From Streptomyces sp. PCS3-D2 (lineage in GTDB: Bacteria > Actinomycetota > Actinomycetes > Streptomycetales > Streptomycetaceae), in the NCBI RefSeq assembly GCF_000612545.2, contig NZ_CP097800.1, positions 806,001 through 870,000 of the forward strand: a stretch of DNA of 64,000 nt, written 5' to 3'. The notes beneath the pieces were generated by a model. The model did no database searches, was not told the DNA's origin, and saw only the letters and a program-made list of their open reading frames with translations. Both the position numbers and the translations under genes were made by a program. Below are positions 36,074 through 44,955 of the stretch, in pieces (positions within the stretch are counted from its first letter, which is position 1; each line of letters starts with the position of its first letter).

Positions 36074-36120
36074 CCGCCGGTCGCCCCGGGCCCTCGGGGA
36101 GGGCTCGGGGCGACCGGCGG
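36074..36120. terminator. long bidirectional terminator
   Basis: A 15-bp outer stem (36074-36088 with 36106-36120) continues into a 6-bp inner stem, GCCCTC at 36090-36095 with GAGGGC at 36099-36104, separated by one unpaired base on each side. It sits midway between two convergent surface-protein genes. Confidence 0.85.
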
Positions 36121-36154
36121 GAGCCGATGGTGCCTGACCGGGGGGCCGGATCGG

Positions 36155-36673
36155 TCAGCTCCGTCCCCGGAGCGGACGGCGGCGGCGCATCACGTGGGCG
36201 CCCGCTCCCAGGGCGGAGATCCCGACCAGGCCCGCTCCGATGGCCGTCTCGGCGGTGGACGGGCCGATGGAGCCGCCGATGCCGCCCTGGGAGGGGTTGC
36301 CCTGGAGGATCCGGAAGCGGGCCGTGGCGACCAGGTTGCTGTCGTTGCACTTGACCGACAGCGTGTGAGTGCCCGGCGAGGCGTGGTTGAAGACCCGCAC
36401 GGTGGCGAAGCCGATCGACCCGGCGGACAGGTTCGCGGGCGGAAAGTTCCCGTGCGAGGCGACGGTACCGCCGTGACCGCAGCCCGCCGCGCTCACCTGC
36501 ATCGTGGATCCCTGGTGCACGGCGTACGGGTTCACCGAGATGTTGCTGGGGCCGTTCCCGCCCCCGTTTCCGCCCCGGCCCCCGGGGTCCTGGTTCGCGG
36601 AGGCGAGCGGGGCACTGACGCCGAGGACGGCACAAGCTGCCGCCGTCACGGTAAGAGCGCGCAAGACACGCAT
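36155..36673 (-). CDS. small surface protein with signal peptide and C-terminal anchor (sortase cluster)
   Basis: A 172-residue exported protein. The signal peptide ends at ASAN, a Gly/Asn-rich linker follows, then a compact beta-type domain with two cysteines (VSAAGCGHGG and LSVKCNDSN). The C-terminus is a hydrophobic helix with a basic tail (MRRRRPLRGRS). The domain order matches the protein at 35366, suggesting a common origin. The ATG at 36673 has GGAGG 8 bases upstream. No LPxTG-like motif is visible. It is divergent from the class F sortase gene. Confidence 0.78.
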   Translation of the reverse strand: MRVLRALTVTAAACAVLGVSAPLASANQDPGGRGGNGGGNGPSNISVNPYAVHQGSTMQVSAAGCGHGGTVASHGNFPPANLSAGSIGFATVRVFNHASPGTHTLSVKCNDSNLVATARFRILQGNPSQGGIGGSIGPSTAETAIGAGLVGISALGAGAHVMRRRRPLRGRS

Positions 36674-37048
36674 GGTGGAACCTCCAGCGGGAAGCGCCCC
36701 GGAGCGTCGGCCCCGGATGATCGACGAGAACGCCTCCCACGTCGAACCCTCGGGTCGTCCCGCAACCTCCGCACTTCCGGCTTTGGGCCGCCCGGTTGAG
36801 CGACACGCCGGAGCGCGGACGGTCTGGCTGACGGATCCGCAGGTCACGACCCGTCAGTCATTTATGTGACGATTACCTGGATGGGCGCATCCCTTCCGGC
36901 GCCCTCCCACCGCCCCCGCGGCCGCGGCCACCCGTTCGCCGCTCCCCCCTCGCCGACCCGCCGCCCCGGCCTTAGCGTGCGGGGAACAGGGCGTACCGGG
37001 GTGGGACAGGAACGCGGGTCGGGACCCCCGCGTCGGGAAGGGAGAACG
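36674..37048. promoter_or_regulatory. 375-bp divergent region with GTCA-N6-TGAC dyad
   Basis: Separates the small surface protein from the sortase gene. The only clear structure is GTCATTTATGTGAC at 36857-36870, a dyad with 4-base arms in the one AT-rich patch. The rest is G+C-rich with no coding signature. Regulator unknown. Confidence 0.38.
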
Positions 37049-37711
37049 ATGGGCGAGGACGAGGCAGGGCAGTCACGAAGGCGCTCACCGTGGGGCGTCA
37101 TCGCCCTGGTCATGCTCACCGGCCTCGCCATGGTGCGGAACGGCGTGAACATGGACGGCGGACCGCCCCAGCCCACCGCGGCCTCGGCCGTCGCGGTGAC
37201 GGCCGACCAGTTGCCGGCGAATCCGCCGAAGCCGCCACCGGACATGGAGTTGCTGGAGCACTCCTCGGTGCAGCGCATCCGCATCCCCACGATCAGCGTG
37301 GACGCGCCGGTGATGACGGTCGGGCTGGACGCGGAGGGCTGGATCGACGCGCCGCCGCCGCAGGACCGCAACCTCGCCGGCTGGTACCTCAACGGCATCT
37401 CGCCGGGGCAGCGGGGCTCGGCGGTGATCGTGGGCCACGTGGACAACGCGCAGGGTCCGGCGGTCTTCTACGGGCTGGGCTCGGTCAAGCCGGGCAACCA
37501 CATCGAGGTGGAGCGCTACGACGGGCGCACGGCCGTCTTCGAGGTGTACGGGGTGGAGGTGTTCTCCAAGGACGCCTTCCCCGGGGCTCGCGTGTACGGG
37601 GACACCGGGCACGCGGAACTCCGCGTGATCACCTGCGGCGGCGGTTACTCCAAGGCCCGCGGGTACGACGGAAACGTGGTCGTCTTCGCACGGATGGTGG
37701 AGTCCCGCTGA
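37049..37711 (+). CDS. class F sortase
   Basis: A 220-residue membrane-anchored transpeptidase or related hydrolase. There is one N-terminal hydrophobic helix (about 13-30), then a linker with NPPKPPP and the sortase beta-barrel. Catalytic His is in SAVIVGHVDNAQGP and catalytic Cys in ELRVITCGGGYSKARGYDGN, with the nearby Arg after it. Class F sortases are typical of actinobacteria and most substrates are unknown. The ATG at 37049 has GGGAAGGGAG upstream. Two anchored surface proteins nearby are candidate partners. Confidence 0.9.
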   Translation: MGEDEAGQSRRRSPWGVIALVMLTGLAMVRNGVNMDGGPPQPTAASAVAVTADQLPANPPKPPPDMELLEHSSVQRIRIPTISVDAPVMTVGLDAEGWIDAPPPQDRNLAGWYLNGISPGQRGSAVIVGHVDNAQGPAVFYGLGSVKPGNHIEVERYDGRTAVFEVYGVEVFSKDAFPGARVYGDTGHAELRVITCGGGYSKARGYDGNVVVFARMVESR

Positions 37712-37715
37712 GGCC

Positions 37716-37741
37716 GGGCCGGGGCCGCGCGGCCCCGGCCC
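37716..37741. terminator. 26-bp perfect palindrome, bidirectional terminator
   Basis: GGGCCGGGGCCGC at 37716-37728 is followed directly by its reverse complement to 37741. It begins 4 bases after the sortase stop and ends 4 bases before the deacetylase stop on the other strand. Confidence 0.8.
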
Positions 37742-37745
37742 CGCG

Positions 37746-38660
37746 TCAGTGCAGCGCCGCCACGGCGGACAGGGTGGGCAGTGTCATCCGGTACCCCCGG
37801 GCGAGCAGTTGGGGCAGGTAGGAGTCGATGGCCCGAACGCTCTGCGACCGGTTGCCGCCCGCGTCGTGCGACAGCACGATCGCCCGGGGCCCCGCGCCGC
37901 GCAGGACCCGGGAGACGATCGTCGTGACACCCGGCTCCTCCCAGTCCAGGCTGTCCACGGTCCAGGCGAGCGGCTCCATCCCCAGCTCGGCCCCGATCTC
38001 GAAGGCGGCCCGGTTCCACGCTCCGTAGGGCGCCCGGAACCACTGCGGCGCTTCGCCGACGACCTGCTGCACGATCTCGCTGGTGCGGCCGATCTCTGCG
38101 GCGAGGGCGGGCCGGCTCAGCTTGGGGATGTGCGGGTGGGTCCAGGTGTGGTTGCCGATGACGTGTCCCTCGGCGGACATGCGGCGCAGCAGGTCCCGGT
38201 TCTCCGTCGCCATCTCCCCGCAGACGAAGAACATCGCGCGCATGTCGTAGCGGCGGAGGGTGTCGAGGATGGCCGGGGTGTAGCGGGGGTCCGGTCCGTC
38301 GTCGAAGGTGAGCACCATGGAGCTGTCGGTGCCCGCGCCGGCCGGGAGTTCCAGGATGGGCCGGGTCCGCACGGCCGGCTTCACGGCCGCGGGCCGGGCG
38401 GGGGCGTCCGCCGTCATGGGGCGCAGCCGGTAGGCCTTCTCGGGCAGCGCCCCGGGGAGTCCGCCGGGGCCCGCCGCGAGGTTCGGACCGGGTCCGGCGG
38501 CGGGCCCCGGTGCGCCGCCCGCGCCCGGTGCACCGGGCACCGTGGGTGCACCACCCTCGGTGCCGTTGCCCGTGGTGATCAGTCCGGCGGCCGCGACTCC
38601 GAGGAAGACGGCGGTGCGCAGGAGCACACGCCGCCCTACTGTCGGCTCGTCTTTTTTCAT
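37746..38660 (-). CDS. polysaccharide deacetylase, NodB family
   Basis: A 304-residue exported protein. After a basic N-terminus and hydrophobic helix (RVLLRTAVFLGVAAAGLITT) comes a Pro/Gly-rich linker, then the NodB domain. Catalytic and metal motifs are intact: TFDDGPD (base and metal Asp), HTWTHP (two metal His), RAPYGAWN, and the late LSHDAGGNR His motif. It should remove acetyl groups from cell-wall peptidoglycan or another surface polymer. The ATG at 38660 lacks a clear Shine-Dalgarno sequence. It is convergent with the sortase gene. Confidence 0.92.
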   Translation of the reverse strand: MKKDEPTVGRRVLLRTAVFLGVAAAGLITTGNGTEGGAPTVPGAPGAGGAPGPAAGPGPNLAAGPGGLPGALPEKAYRLRPMTADAPARPAAVKPAVRTRPILELPAGAGTDSSMVLTFDDGPDPRYTPAILDTLRRYDMRAMFFVCGEMATENRDLLRRMSAEGHVIGNHTWTHPHIPKLSRPALAAEIGRTSEIVQQVVGEAPQWFRAPYGAWNRAAFEIGAELGMEPLAWTVDSLDWEEPGVTTIVSRVLRGAGPRAIVLSHDAGGNRSQSVRAIDSYLPQLLARGYRMTLPTLSAVAALH

Positions 38661-38766
38661 TATTACTACGTATCAACGGCATCCCCGCAGACGTCGAGAG
38701 GCGCGGACGCTCCCCGTTGCGCTCACCCGTGCGGACCAGCCGTGCGGCGCGTCAGCCGTGCGACCG

Positions 38767-41700
38767 TCAGCCGCGGCGCACCAGGGGGAAGGGGAGGGTC
38801 TCGCGGATCGTCAGGCCCGTGAGGAACATGACGAGTCGGTCCACGCCGACGCCGAGGCCGCCCGTGGGCGGCATCGCGTATTCGAGCGCGTCCAGGAAGT
38901 CGTTGTCGAGTTCCATGGCTTCCGGGTCGCCGCCGGCCGCGAGCAGGGACTGGGCGGTGAGCCTGCGCCGCTGCTCGACGGGGTCGGTCAGCTCCGAGTA
39001 CGCGGTGCCGAGCTCGGTGCCGAAGGCGACGAGGTCCCAGCGCTCGGCGAGCCGGGGGTCCCGGCGGTGCTGGCGGGTGAGGGGGGAGACGTCGGTCGGG
39101 AAGTCCTTGTAGAAGGTCGGCAGTCCCGTCCTCTCCTCCACCAGCCGCTCGTACATTTCGAGGACCACGTCGCCGCGGGTGTCCTCCGGCCCGTGCGGCA
39201 CCTCGGCCCGGTCGCAGAGCCTGCGCAGGACGTTCTCCTCGGTGTCGGCGTCGACCTCCTCGCCGAGGGCCTCGCTGATCGCCCCGTACACCGTCCTGAC
39301 CGGCCAGGGGCCGGAGATGTCGTGGACGACGAGCTTTCCGTCGGGCCCTGCCCTGTGGGCGACGGGCGAGCCGAAGGCTGCGGTGGCGGCCCCCTGGATC
39401 AGTTCCCGCGCGAGGTCGAGCATGACGTCGTAGTCGGCGAAGGCCTGGTAGGCCTCCAGCATCGTGAACTCGGGGTTGTGCTTGTAGGAGACGCCCTCGT
39501 TGCGGAAGGTGCGGCCCATTTCGAAGACCTTCTCCATACCGCCGACGCAGAGCCGTTTGAGGTACAGCTCGGGCGCGATGCGCAGGTACAGGTCGAGGTC
39601 GTAGGCGTTGATGTGGGTGCGGAAGGGCCGGGCGTTGGCGCCGCCGTGGATCTGCTGGAGCATGGGGGTCTCGACCTCCAGATAGCCGCGGTCGAGCAGC
39701 CCCTGGCGCAGGGCCTGGACCGCGCTGGAGCGAGCCCGTACGACGTCGCGCGCCTCGGGGCTGGCGACGAGGTCGAGGTAGCGGCGCCGGACCCGCGCCT
39801 CGGGGTCGGCGAGACCCTTGCGCTTGTCCGGCAGGGGGCGCAGGCACTTGCCGGTCAGCTGCCAGGACCGGACCACGAGGGAGAGCTCGCCGGTCCTGCT
39901 GGCGCCGGGTTCGCCGGTCACCAGGACGTGGTCGCCGAAGTCGACCCGGGCGGTGAAGGAGTCGAGCACCTCGGCGCCGCTCTCGTCGCGGGTGAGCATC
40001 AGCTGTATGTCTCCCGACCAGTCGCGCAGGACGGCGAAGGCCACGCCGCCGAGGTCGCGTACGACCATCACGCGTCCGGCGAGAGTGGCCTGCTCGGCGG
40101 TGCGGCTGCCGGGCGGGTGGCTCGGGTGGGACGCCTTGAGCTGGGCGACGGTGTGGGTGCGCGGCCGGATCCCCACCGGGTAGGGGTCGGTGCCGGAGGC
40201 CCGGATGCGGTCCAGTTTGGCATGGCGGACGCGCACCTGTTCGGGCAGTCGCTCCACGGGCACCCCGGGGAGCTCCTCCCCCACCGCGTCCAGGCCGAGG
40301 GAGTCGATCGGGGGCAGTCCTTCCGTCGTGGCGGGGGCGGTGACGCCCTTGGGGTGGCCGTTGCCCCACAGGGTGCGCAGGCTGGGTACGGAGACGAACC
40401 CTTCGGCGATGCCGGAGGCGAGGCTGACCCGGGCGAGCGAGCCGGCGTCCTGGTAGCAGAGGAACCGCGGGTACCACTCGGGGCCGTATTTGACGTTCGA
40501 GCGGTACAGGGCCTCCAGCTGCCACCAGCGGGAGAAGAAGAGCAGCAGTTTGCGCCAGACCTTCAGGACCGGCCCGGCGCCGATGCGGCCGCCCTCCTCG
40601 AAGGCGGAGCGGAAGACGGCGAAGTTGAGGGAGATGCGGCGTACGCCGAGGGCGGGGGCGGCGGCGCACAGTTGGGCGACCATGAACTCCATGACCCCGT
40701 TGGGCGCGGTCCGGTCGCGGCGCATCAGGTCGAGGGAGATGCCGTCCCTGCCCCAGGGGACGAAGGAGAGCAGGGCGATCAACTCGCCGCCGGCGTCGAA
40801 GGCCTCGACCAGCAGGCAGTCCCCGTCGTCCGGATCGCCGAGCCGGTCCAGGGCCATGGAGAAGCCCCGTTCGGTCTCGGTGTCCCGCCAGCGGTCCGCC
40901 CGGTCGATGATGGTCCGCATCTCGTCCTCGGAGAGGGCCGAGTGCCGGCGGATGACGGTGGTCGCGCCGGCCCGCTCGACGCGGTTGACGGCCTGGCGGG
41001 TCACGCGCATGTCGCGGCCGTCGAGGTCGAAGCGGGCGACGTGCAGGATGGCTTCGTCGCCCAGCTGGAGGGCGCTCAGCCCGGAGCGGGCGAAGGCGGT
41101 GGCGCCGTCCTCGGAGGCGCCCATCACGGCGGGCTGCCAGCCGTAGCGGCCTGCGACGGCCAGCCAGGCGTCGATGGCGGCGGACCAGGCTGCCGGATCG
41201 CCCACCGGGTCGCCGCTGGCGAGGCAGACGCCCGCTTCGACGCGGTAGGTGACGCCGGCCCGTCCGTTGGGGGCGAAGACGACGGCCTTGTCGCGCCGGG
41301 TGGCGAAGTAGCCGAGCGAGTCGGACCGCCCGTAGGCGCCGAGGAGGGCCCGGATCCTGGGCTCCTCGTCCCCGTGCAGGGCGGCGGTCAGCCGCTGGGA
41401 GCGGAACAGCGTCGCGGCGGCGTTGAGCAGGGCGGCGGCGCCGAACAGGCCGAGGAGGAAGTACAGCGGCCTGGGCGGGCGGCCGTCGAACTGCCGGGCC
41501 GAGAAGAGGCCGCCGAAGACCTGCTTGGCGGCCCAGTCCAGCCACTGGCCGGGGGGCAGGCTGCCGGGGAAGAGGGCGACGAGCGCCCAGCCCAGGAGGA
41601 CGGCGGCGAGCATGCCGAGGCCGAGCACGATCAGGGCGTGCCACAGTGCCCCGGGCCGGGACGCGGCGTAGAACTCCTTGCGGGCGGCGACCAGTACGGC

Positions 41701-42069
41701 CGTGGCGGCGACGGCCAGGGCCAGCGAGGAGAGGCCGATCCCGTAGTCGCCGACGGCGATGTCCAGCAGGTCGTCGACGGTGAGCAGGGCCAGATAGGTG
41801 ATGACCATCCACCAGGCGACCTTCTTGCGGGTGCCGAGGGCGGCCGCGAAGAGGAAGAGGAAGACGGCGTAGGCGAGGTTGGCGCTGACCGGTACGACGA
41901 TCAGGTCGAGGAAGCGCACGACGTGGTGCAGGAGGCGCCGCAGTGTCGGGGAGAGCGAGAGCAGTGCGCACAGCAGGCCGATGGTCCCGAAGAACGCGCC
42001 GAACGCGTCGGGAACCCGGTTCAGGAAGCGGTTGCGGGTTCCGTGCGTCTCCTGCGCGGTGGCACTCAT
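38767..42069 (-). CDS. lysX: bifunctional lysylphosphatidylglycerol synthase / lysine-tRNA ligase LysX
   Basis: An 1100-residue fusion. The N-terminal third has about seven hydrophobic helices (flippase-like), followed by the MprF-type GNAT-like synthase domain (DUF2156). The C-terminal ~500 residues are a class II lysyl-tRNA synthetase: an OB-fold anticodon domain (TVAQLKASHPSHPP, AGRVMVVRDLGG), then motif 2 near FRNEGVSYKHNPEFTMLE and motif 3 at GLGVGVDRLVMFLTG. It charges tRNA-Lys and uses the Lys to modify phosphatidylglycerol, giving resistance to cationic peptides. The ATG at 42069 follows a TACAGT -10 box by 6 bases with no Shine-Dalgarno sequence. Confidence 0.94.
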   Translation of the reverse strand: MSATAQETHGTRNRFLNRVPDAFGAFFGTIGLLCALLSLSPTLRRLLHHVVRFLDLIVVPVSANLAYAVFLFLFAAALGTRKKVAWWMVITYLALLTVDDLLDIAVGDYGIGLSSLALAVAATAVLVAARKEFYAASRPGALWHALIVLGLGMLAAVLLGWALVALFPGSLPPGQWLDWAAKQVFGGLFSARQFDGRPPRPLYFLLGLFGAAALLNAAATLFRSQRLTAALHGDEEPRIRALLGAYGRSDSLGYFATRRDKAVVFAPNGRAGVTYRVEAGVCLASGDPVGDPAAWSAAIDAWLAVAGRYGWQPAVMGASEDGATAFARSGLSALQLGDEAILHVARFDLDGRDMRVTRQAVNRVERAGATTVIRRHSALSEDEMRTIIDRADRWRDTETERGFSMALDRLGDPDDGDCLLVEAFDAGGELIALLSFVPWGRDGISLDLMRRDRTAPNGVMEFMVAQLCAAAPALGVRRISLNFAVFRSAFEEGGRIGAGPVLKVWRKLLLFFSRWWQLEALYRSNVKYGPEWYPRFLCYQDAGSLARVSLASGIAEGFVSVPSLRTLWGNGHPKGVTAPATTEGLPPIDSLGLDAVGEELPGVPVERLPEQVRVRHAKLDRIRASGTDPYPVGIRPRTHTVAQLKASHPSHPPGSRTAEQATLAGRVMVVRDLGGVAFAVLRDWSGDIQLMLTRDESGAEVLDSFTARVDFGDHVLVTGEPGASRTGELSLVVRSWQLTGKCLRPLPDKRKGLADPEARVRRRYLDLVASPEARDVVRARSSAVQALRQGLLDRGYLEVETPMLQQIHGGANARPFRTHINAYDLDLYLRIAPELYLKRLCVGGMEKVFEMGRTFRNEGVSYKHNPEFTMLEAYQAFADYDVMLDLARELIQGAATAAFGSPVAHRAGPDGKLVVHDISGPWPVRTVYGAISEALGEEVDADTEENVLRRLCDRAEVPHGPEDTRGDVVLEMYERLVEERTGLPTFYKDFPTDVSPLTRQHRRDPRLAERWDLVAFGTELGTAYSELTDPVEQRRRLTAQSLLAAGGDPEAMELDNDFLDALEYAMPPTGGLGVGVDRLVMFLTGLTIRETLPFPLVRRG

Positions 42070-42075
42070 GGTTCG

Positions 42076-42081
42076 CACTGT
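42076..42081 (-). promoter_or_regulatory. -10 box (TACAGT) for leaderless lysX mRNA
   Basis: TACAGT on the minus strand, 6 bases before the lysX ATG. Confidence 0.48.
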
Positions 42082-42140
42082 AGGGAGGGGGTCGCCGGTG
42101 CGCGCGCCGAGCGGGTGGGGGCGTCCGGCACGTCAGCGCC

Positions 42141-42146
42141 TATCCT
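42141..42146 (+). promoter_or_regulatory. -10 box (TATCCT) for leaderless universal stress gene mRNA
   Basis: TATCCT ends 7 bases before the GTG at 42154. Together with the lysX -10 box it places two divergent promoters in an 84-base gap. Confidence 0.5.
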
Positions 42147-42153
42147 CACGAGG

Positions 42154-42615
42154 GTGACGGAGCACGTGAACACGGGATTCGAACGCGGTACCGACGGTCC
42201 GAAGGTGATCCTGGCCGGGGTGGACGGTTCGGAGTCCTCACTGCGGGCGGCGGCCTACGCCGCCGGGCTGGCCCGTCGGCAGAACGCACTGCTGGCGCTG
42301 GTGTACGTCCAGCCGGTGGTACCGGCCGGGGCGGCGCTCGGTGCGCCCGTGGCCGACACCACCGGGGAGATCGCGGAGGGCCTGGTGGCCGAGATCCGTG
42401 CGTCGGCGGAGCGGCTCAAGGGCGTCTACGAGGTCCGGTGGGAGTTCCACACCTTTCGCGGCGACCCCTACGCCGGCCTGGTGAGCGCGGCACAGGAGCT
42501 GATGGCGGACGCGGTGGTGGTCGGCGCCTCGGAGCAGGCGGGCCACCGCATCGTCGGCTCGGTGGCGGTCCGCCTGGTCAAGGCGGGCCGCTGGCCGGTG
42601 ACCGTGGTCCCCTGA
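42154..42615 (+). CDS. universal stress protein (UspA family)
   Basis: A 153-residue single-domain UspA protein. The N-terminal strand and Asp are in VILAGVDGSESSLRAAAYA, and the nucleotide-binding G-2x-G-9x-G(S) motif is in VVVGASEQAGHRIVGSVAVRLV, so ATP binding is likely. The start is GTG at 42154, placed by the -10 box 7 bases upstream. It is divergent from lysX and could share conditions of induction, such as envelope or acid stress. That link is inferred. Confidence 0.93.
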   Translation: MTEHVNTGFERGTDGPKVILAGVDGSESSLRAAAYAAGLARRQNALLALVYVQPVVPAGAALGAPVADTTGEIAEGLVAEIRASAERLKGVYEVRWEFHTFRGDPYAGLVSAAQELMADAVVVGASEQAGHRIVGSVAVRLVKAGRWPVTVVP

Positions 42616-42672
42616 CCGCTCCGCCCCGTCCCGCCCCGTCCGGGTCGCTTCCGCGTCCGGTCCGGGCCGGGC

Positions 42673-42705
42673 GGGGTGGGGTGGGGCGGGGTGGGGCGGG
42701 GTGGG
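42673..42705 (+). repeat. tandem G-run repeat, G-quadruplex motif
   Basis: Six GGGG runs and a final GGG are separated by single T or C bases between 42673 and 42705. Single-base loops are the most stable quadruplex geometry. The tract lies between the convergent ends of the universal stress gene and the CapA gene. A C-rich stretch at about 42617-42650 could alternatively pair with it as a terminator stem. Confidence 0.75.
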
Positions 42706-42744
42706 CCCGAGGGCGCGCCGGATCCAGCCCGGGGCGCCGAGCGC

Positions 42745-43947
42745 CTACGAGGCGGCCACCAGGCCGTCCTTGGCGGCGCCGCGGCTGAGGACGGCCTCGG
42801 TGATCTCGTCCCGCGCGGCCTCGTAGTCCTCCCGGCCGGGGTTCTTCGCGAGGGCGTCGGGCAGGTGGACGACGCGTCCGGTGGACAGGTCCATCATCTG
42901 CGGCACGAATGCGGCCTTGGTGACCTGCCAGCGCTGCCCGGCCGCGGCCGGAGGGGCGAAGGTGAAGCGTGCGATCGAGCCGTAGTTGCCGCGCATGTCC
43001 CGGGCGCCCGTGTAGTTGAACATCTCGCCCGCCACCTGGTCGCCCATGCCGTAGACGATCCAGGTGCCGTTCACCTTCTCGTAGGGCTGCGGAATGTGCG
43101 CGTGGGTGCCGAGGATCAGGTCGATGTCGGGCCGGCCGGCGGTCTGCGAGCCGGTTAGCGCCCTGCCGAGCGAGAGCTGGGTCTCATCCGGTTCGGTCTG
43201 CCACTCCGTGCCCCAGTGCAGGCTCACCAGCACCACGTCCGCGCCCGCCTTCCGGGCGGCCCGGGCATCCGCGACGATCCTGTCCGGCTTCATCAGGTTG
43301 ACTGCCCACGGCTGGCCGTCGGGCAACGGATAGCCGTTGGTGTCGTAGGTGTAGGCGAGGTGCGCCACGGTGGCCGAGCCCGCCGTGTAGGTGGTCACCG
43401 CCGCCGCCTCGGCCGCCGTACGGGCGGATCCGGCGTGCCCCAGGCCGACCTTGTCGAAGCGGTCGAGCGTGCGGCGCAGCCCGGCGGCGCCGTCGTCGAG
43501 GGTGTGGTTCGAGGCGGTGGAGCACCCGTCGTAGCCGGCGTCCTTGAGTCCGTCGGCCACCTCCGGCGGTGACATGAAGGCCGGATATCCGGAGAAGGGA
43601 CCGCCCTCCTCCCCGTAGATCGTCTCCATGTGGCAGAGGGCCAGGTCGACTGCCGAGACCACGGCCTTGACGCCGGAGAACATGGGCCTGAAGTCGTAGC
43701 CGCCGCCCTCCCCGTCGTCGGCCGCCCGCCGGATGACCGAGGTGTGCGGCAGCACGTCACCGCTCGCGACCAGTGTGAAGCCCTTGGCGGCGGGCGCTCC
43801 CGCGGCGCTGGGGGGAGCCGGAGGACCGGAGTCGCCGAGGCGGGCCGGTGCGGTGTCCCCGGCGGCCGAACAGCCCGCTGCCGCAGCGGTCAGCAGGAGG
43901 GCGGACAGGAGGACGGCCGCCCTCGGCCCGCGGGTGCGCGTGGTCAT
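42745..43947 (-). CDS. CapA family lipoprotein (poly-gamma-glutamate synthesis type)
   Basis: A 400-residue exported protein with a CapA-type metallophosphoesterase-like fold. The signal peptide ends at the lipobox TAAAAGC. Conserved stretches are FTLVASGDVLPHTSVIRRA at the start of the domain, SDLALCHMET-like AVDLALCHMETIYG, STASNHTLDDG, VVLVSLHWGTEW and LILGTHAHIPQPYEKVNGTW. Relatives take part in making or anchoring poly-gamma-glutamate, but CapB/C partners are absent here, so the polymer link is doubtful. The ATG at 43947 has GGGAG 9 bases upstream. Confidence 0.9.
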   Translation of the reverse strand: MTTRTRGPRAAVLLSALLLTAAAAGCSAAGDTAPARLGDSGPPAPPSAAGAPAAKGFTLVASGDVLPHTSVIRRAADDGEGGGYDFRPMFSGVKAVVSAVDLALCHMETIYGEEGGPFSGYPAFMSPPEVADGLKDAGYDGCSTASNHTLDDGAAGLRRTLDRFDKVGLGHAGSARTAAEAAAVTTYTAGSATVAHLAYTYDTNGYPLPDGQPWAVNLMKPDRIVADARAARKAGADVVLVSLHWGTEWQTEPDETQLSLGRALTGSQTAGRPDIDLILGTHAHIPQPYEKVNGTWIVYGMGDQVAGEMFNYTGARDMRGNYGSIARFTFAPPAAAGQRWQVTKAAFVPQMMDLSTGRVVHLPDALAKNPGREDYEAARDEITEAVLSRGAAKDGLVAAS

Positions 43948-44250
43948 CAGTCGAACTCCCATTTATACGACTATCTGACAAGTCATCATCTGCAATCCAT
44001 AGAACAACGCGCGGCAAGTCAAGGAACGGAGCCGTGGCGGACCCGGGCGCCCACTCCGACGGCGTACACGCGCCCCCCTGCCGTTCGCCGCGCCGTTCGA
44101 CCGTTCACCGCCCGGCACAGCCGCCCGTCGGACCACCCGGGTGCTTGGGCGCAACGCCGGGGCCTGACGGTTCCGGGTCGGCTCTGCGCAGGTCAGGGTG
44201 GACGGGGCGCCGCCCCCATGGACCCCCACGCACCCCGGAAGGAGCCACTC
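43948..44250. promoter_or_regulatory. 303-bp divergent region, AT-rich near the CapA start
   Basis: Bases 43960-44030 are clearly richer in A and T than the surroundings and probably contain the CapA promoter. No exact -35/-10 pair is convincing. Nearer the sigma factor gene the sequence is G+C-rich without a coding signature. Confidence 0.38.
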
Positions 44251-44790
44251 GTGCCGCTCTCCCCCACCCTCCCGCGTACGGATCCCGAAGCACTGGCCGA
44301 ACTCCAGCGCGACCACGGGCGGGCGTTGTTCGGATTCCTGGTCGGCCTCACCGCCGGCGACGCCCAACGGGCGGAGGACCTCGTGCAGGAGACCCTCGTA
44401 CGGGTCTGGCAGCACCCGGAGGCCCTGGCCAGCGGGCACGACTCCATGCGGCCCTGGCTGTTCACGGTGGCCCGGCGGCTCGCGATCGACGCCCGGCGGG
44501 CCCGGTTGTCGCGCCCCCTGGAGGTGGACCCCGAAGGGCTGGAACAGGCGCCCGCACCCGAGGACGCGGTGGCCGGATCGGTCACGGCGATCGACGTGCG
44601 GCGGGCGGTGGGATCCCTGGGGCCGGAGCACCGCGAGGTGCTGCTCCAGGTCTACTTCCGGGACCGGTCGGTCGCGGAGGCGGCCGCCGAACTGGGCATC
44701 CCGGCGGGGACCGTCAAATCCCGCACCTACTACGCCCTGCGCGCCCTCAGGAAGGGCCTCCAGGGGTACGGCTACGGACTCGGCGCCTGA
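44251..44790 (+). CDS. ECF-type RNA polymerase sigma factor
   Basis: A 179-residue group 4 sigma factor with only regions 2 and 4. Region 2 contains ALFGFLVGLTAGDAQRAEDL and VQETLVRVWQHPEAL; region 4 contains LPPEHREVL-like LGPEHREVLLQVYFRD and AEAAAELGIPAGTVKSRTYY. The start is GTG at 44251 with AAGGAG 6 bases upstream; a further upstream ATG at 44218 is possible but not supported by a ribosome site. No anti-sigma gene follows, so its control must come from elsewhere or from transcription. Regulon unknown. Confidence 0.9.
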   Translation: MPLSPTLPRTDPEALAELQRDHGRALFGFLVGLTAGDAQRAEDLVQETLVRVWQHPEALASGHDSMRPWLFTVARRLAIDARRARLSRPLEVDPEGLEQAPAPEDAVAGSVTAIDVRRAVGSLGPEHREVLLQVYFRDRSVAEAAAELGIPAGTVKSRTYYALRALRKGLQGYGYGLGA

Positions 44791-44955
44791 GCAACGGATC
44801 CCAGAACGCCGCGAAGGGATGAGGACCGGACAAAAAGCGCTTCGAATTCGACATAAGACCGTCCAAGTTGAGTAAACATCCCCCGCTCCGTGAGCCCCTC
44901 GGTGAAGGCTCGGTGCTGACGACGGGACGCTCGACGCGCGGGAGAAGGTGGGACG

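Noticed and set aside
38542-42153. Open frame of over 1,000 codons opposite lysX
   Set aside because: Shadow of lysX. Only the last 153 codons, the universal stress protein on the same strand, are real.
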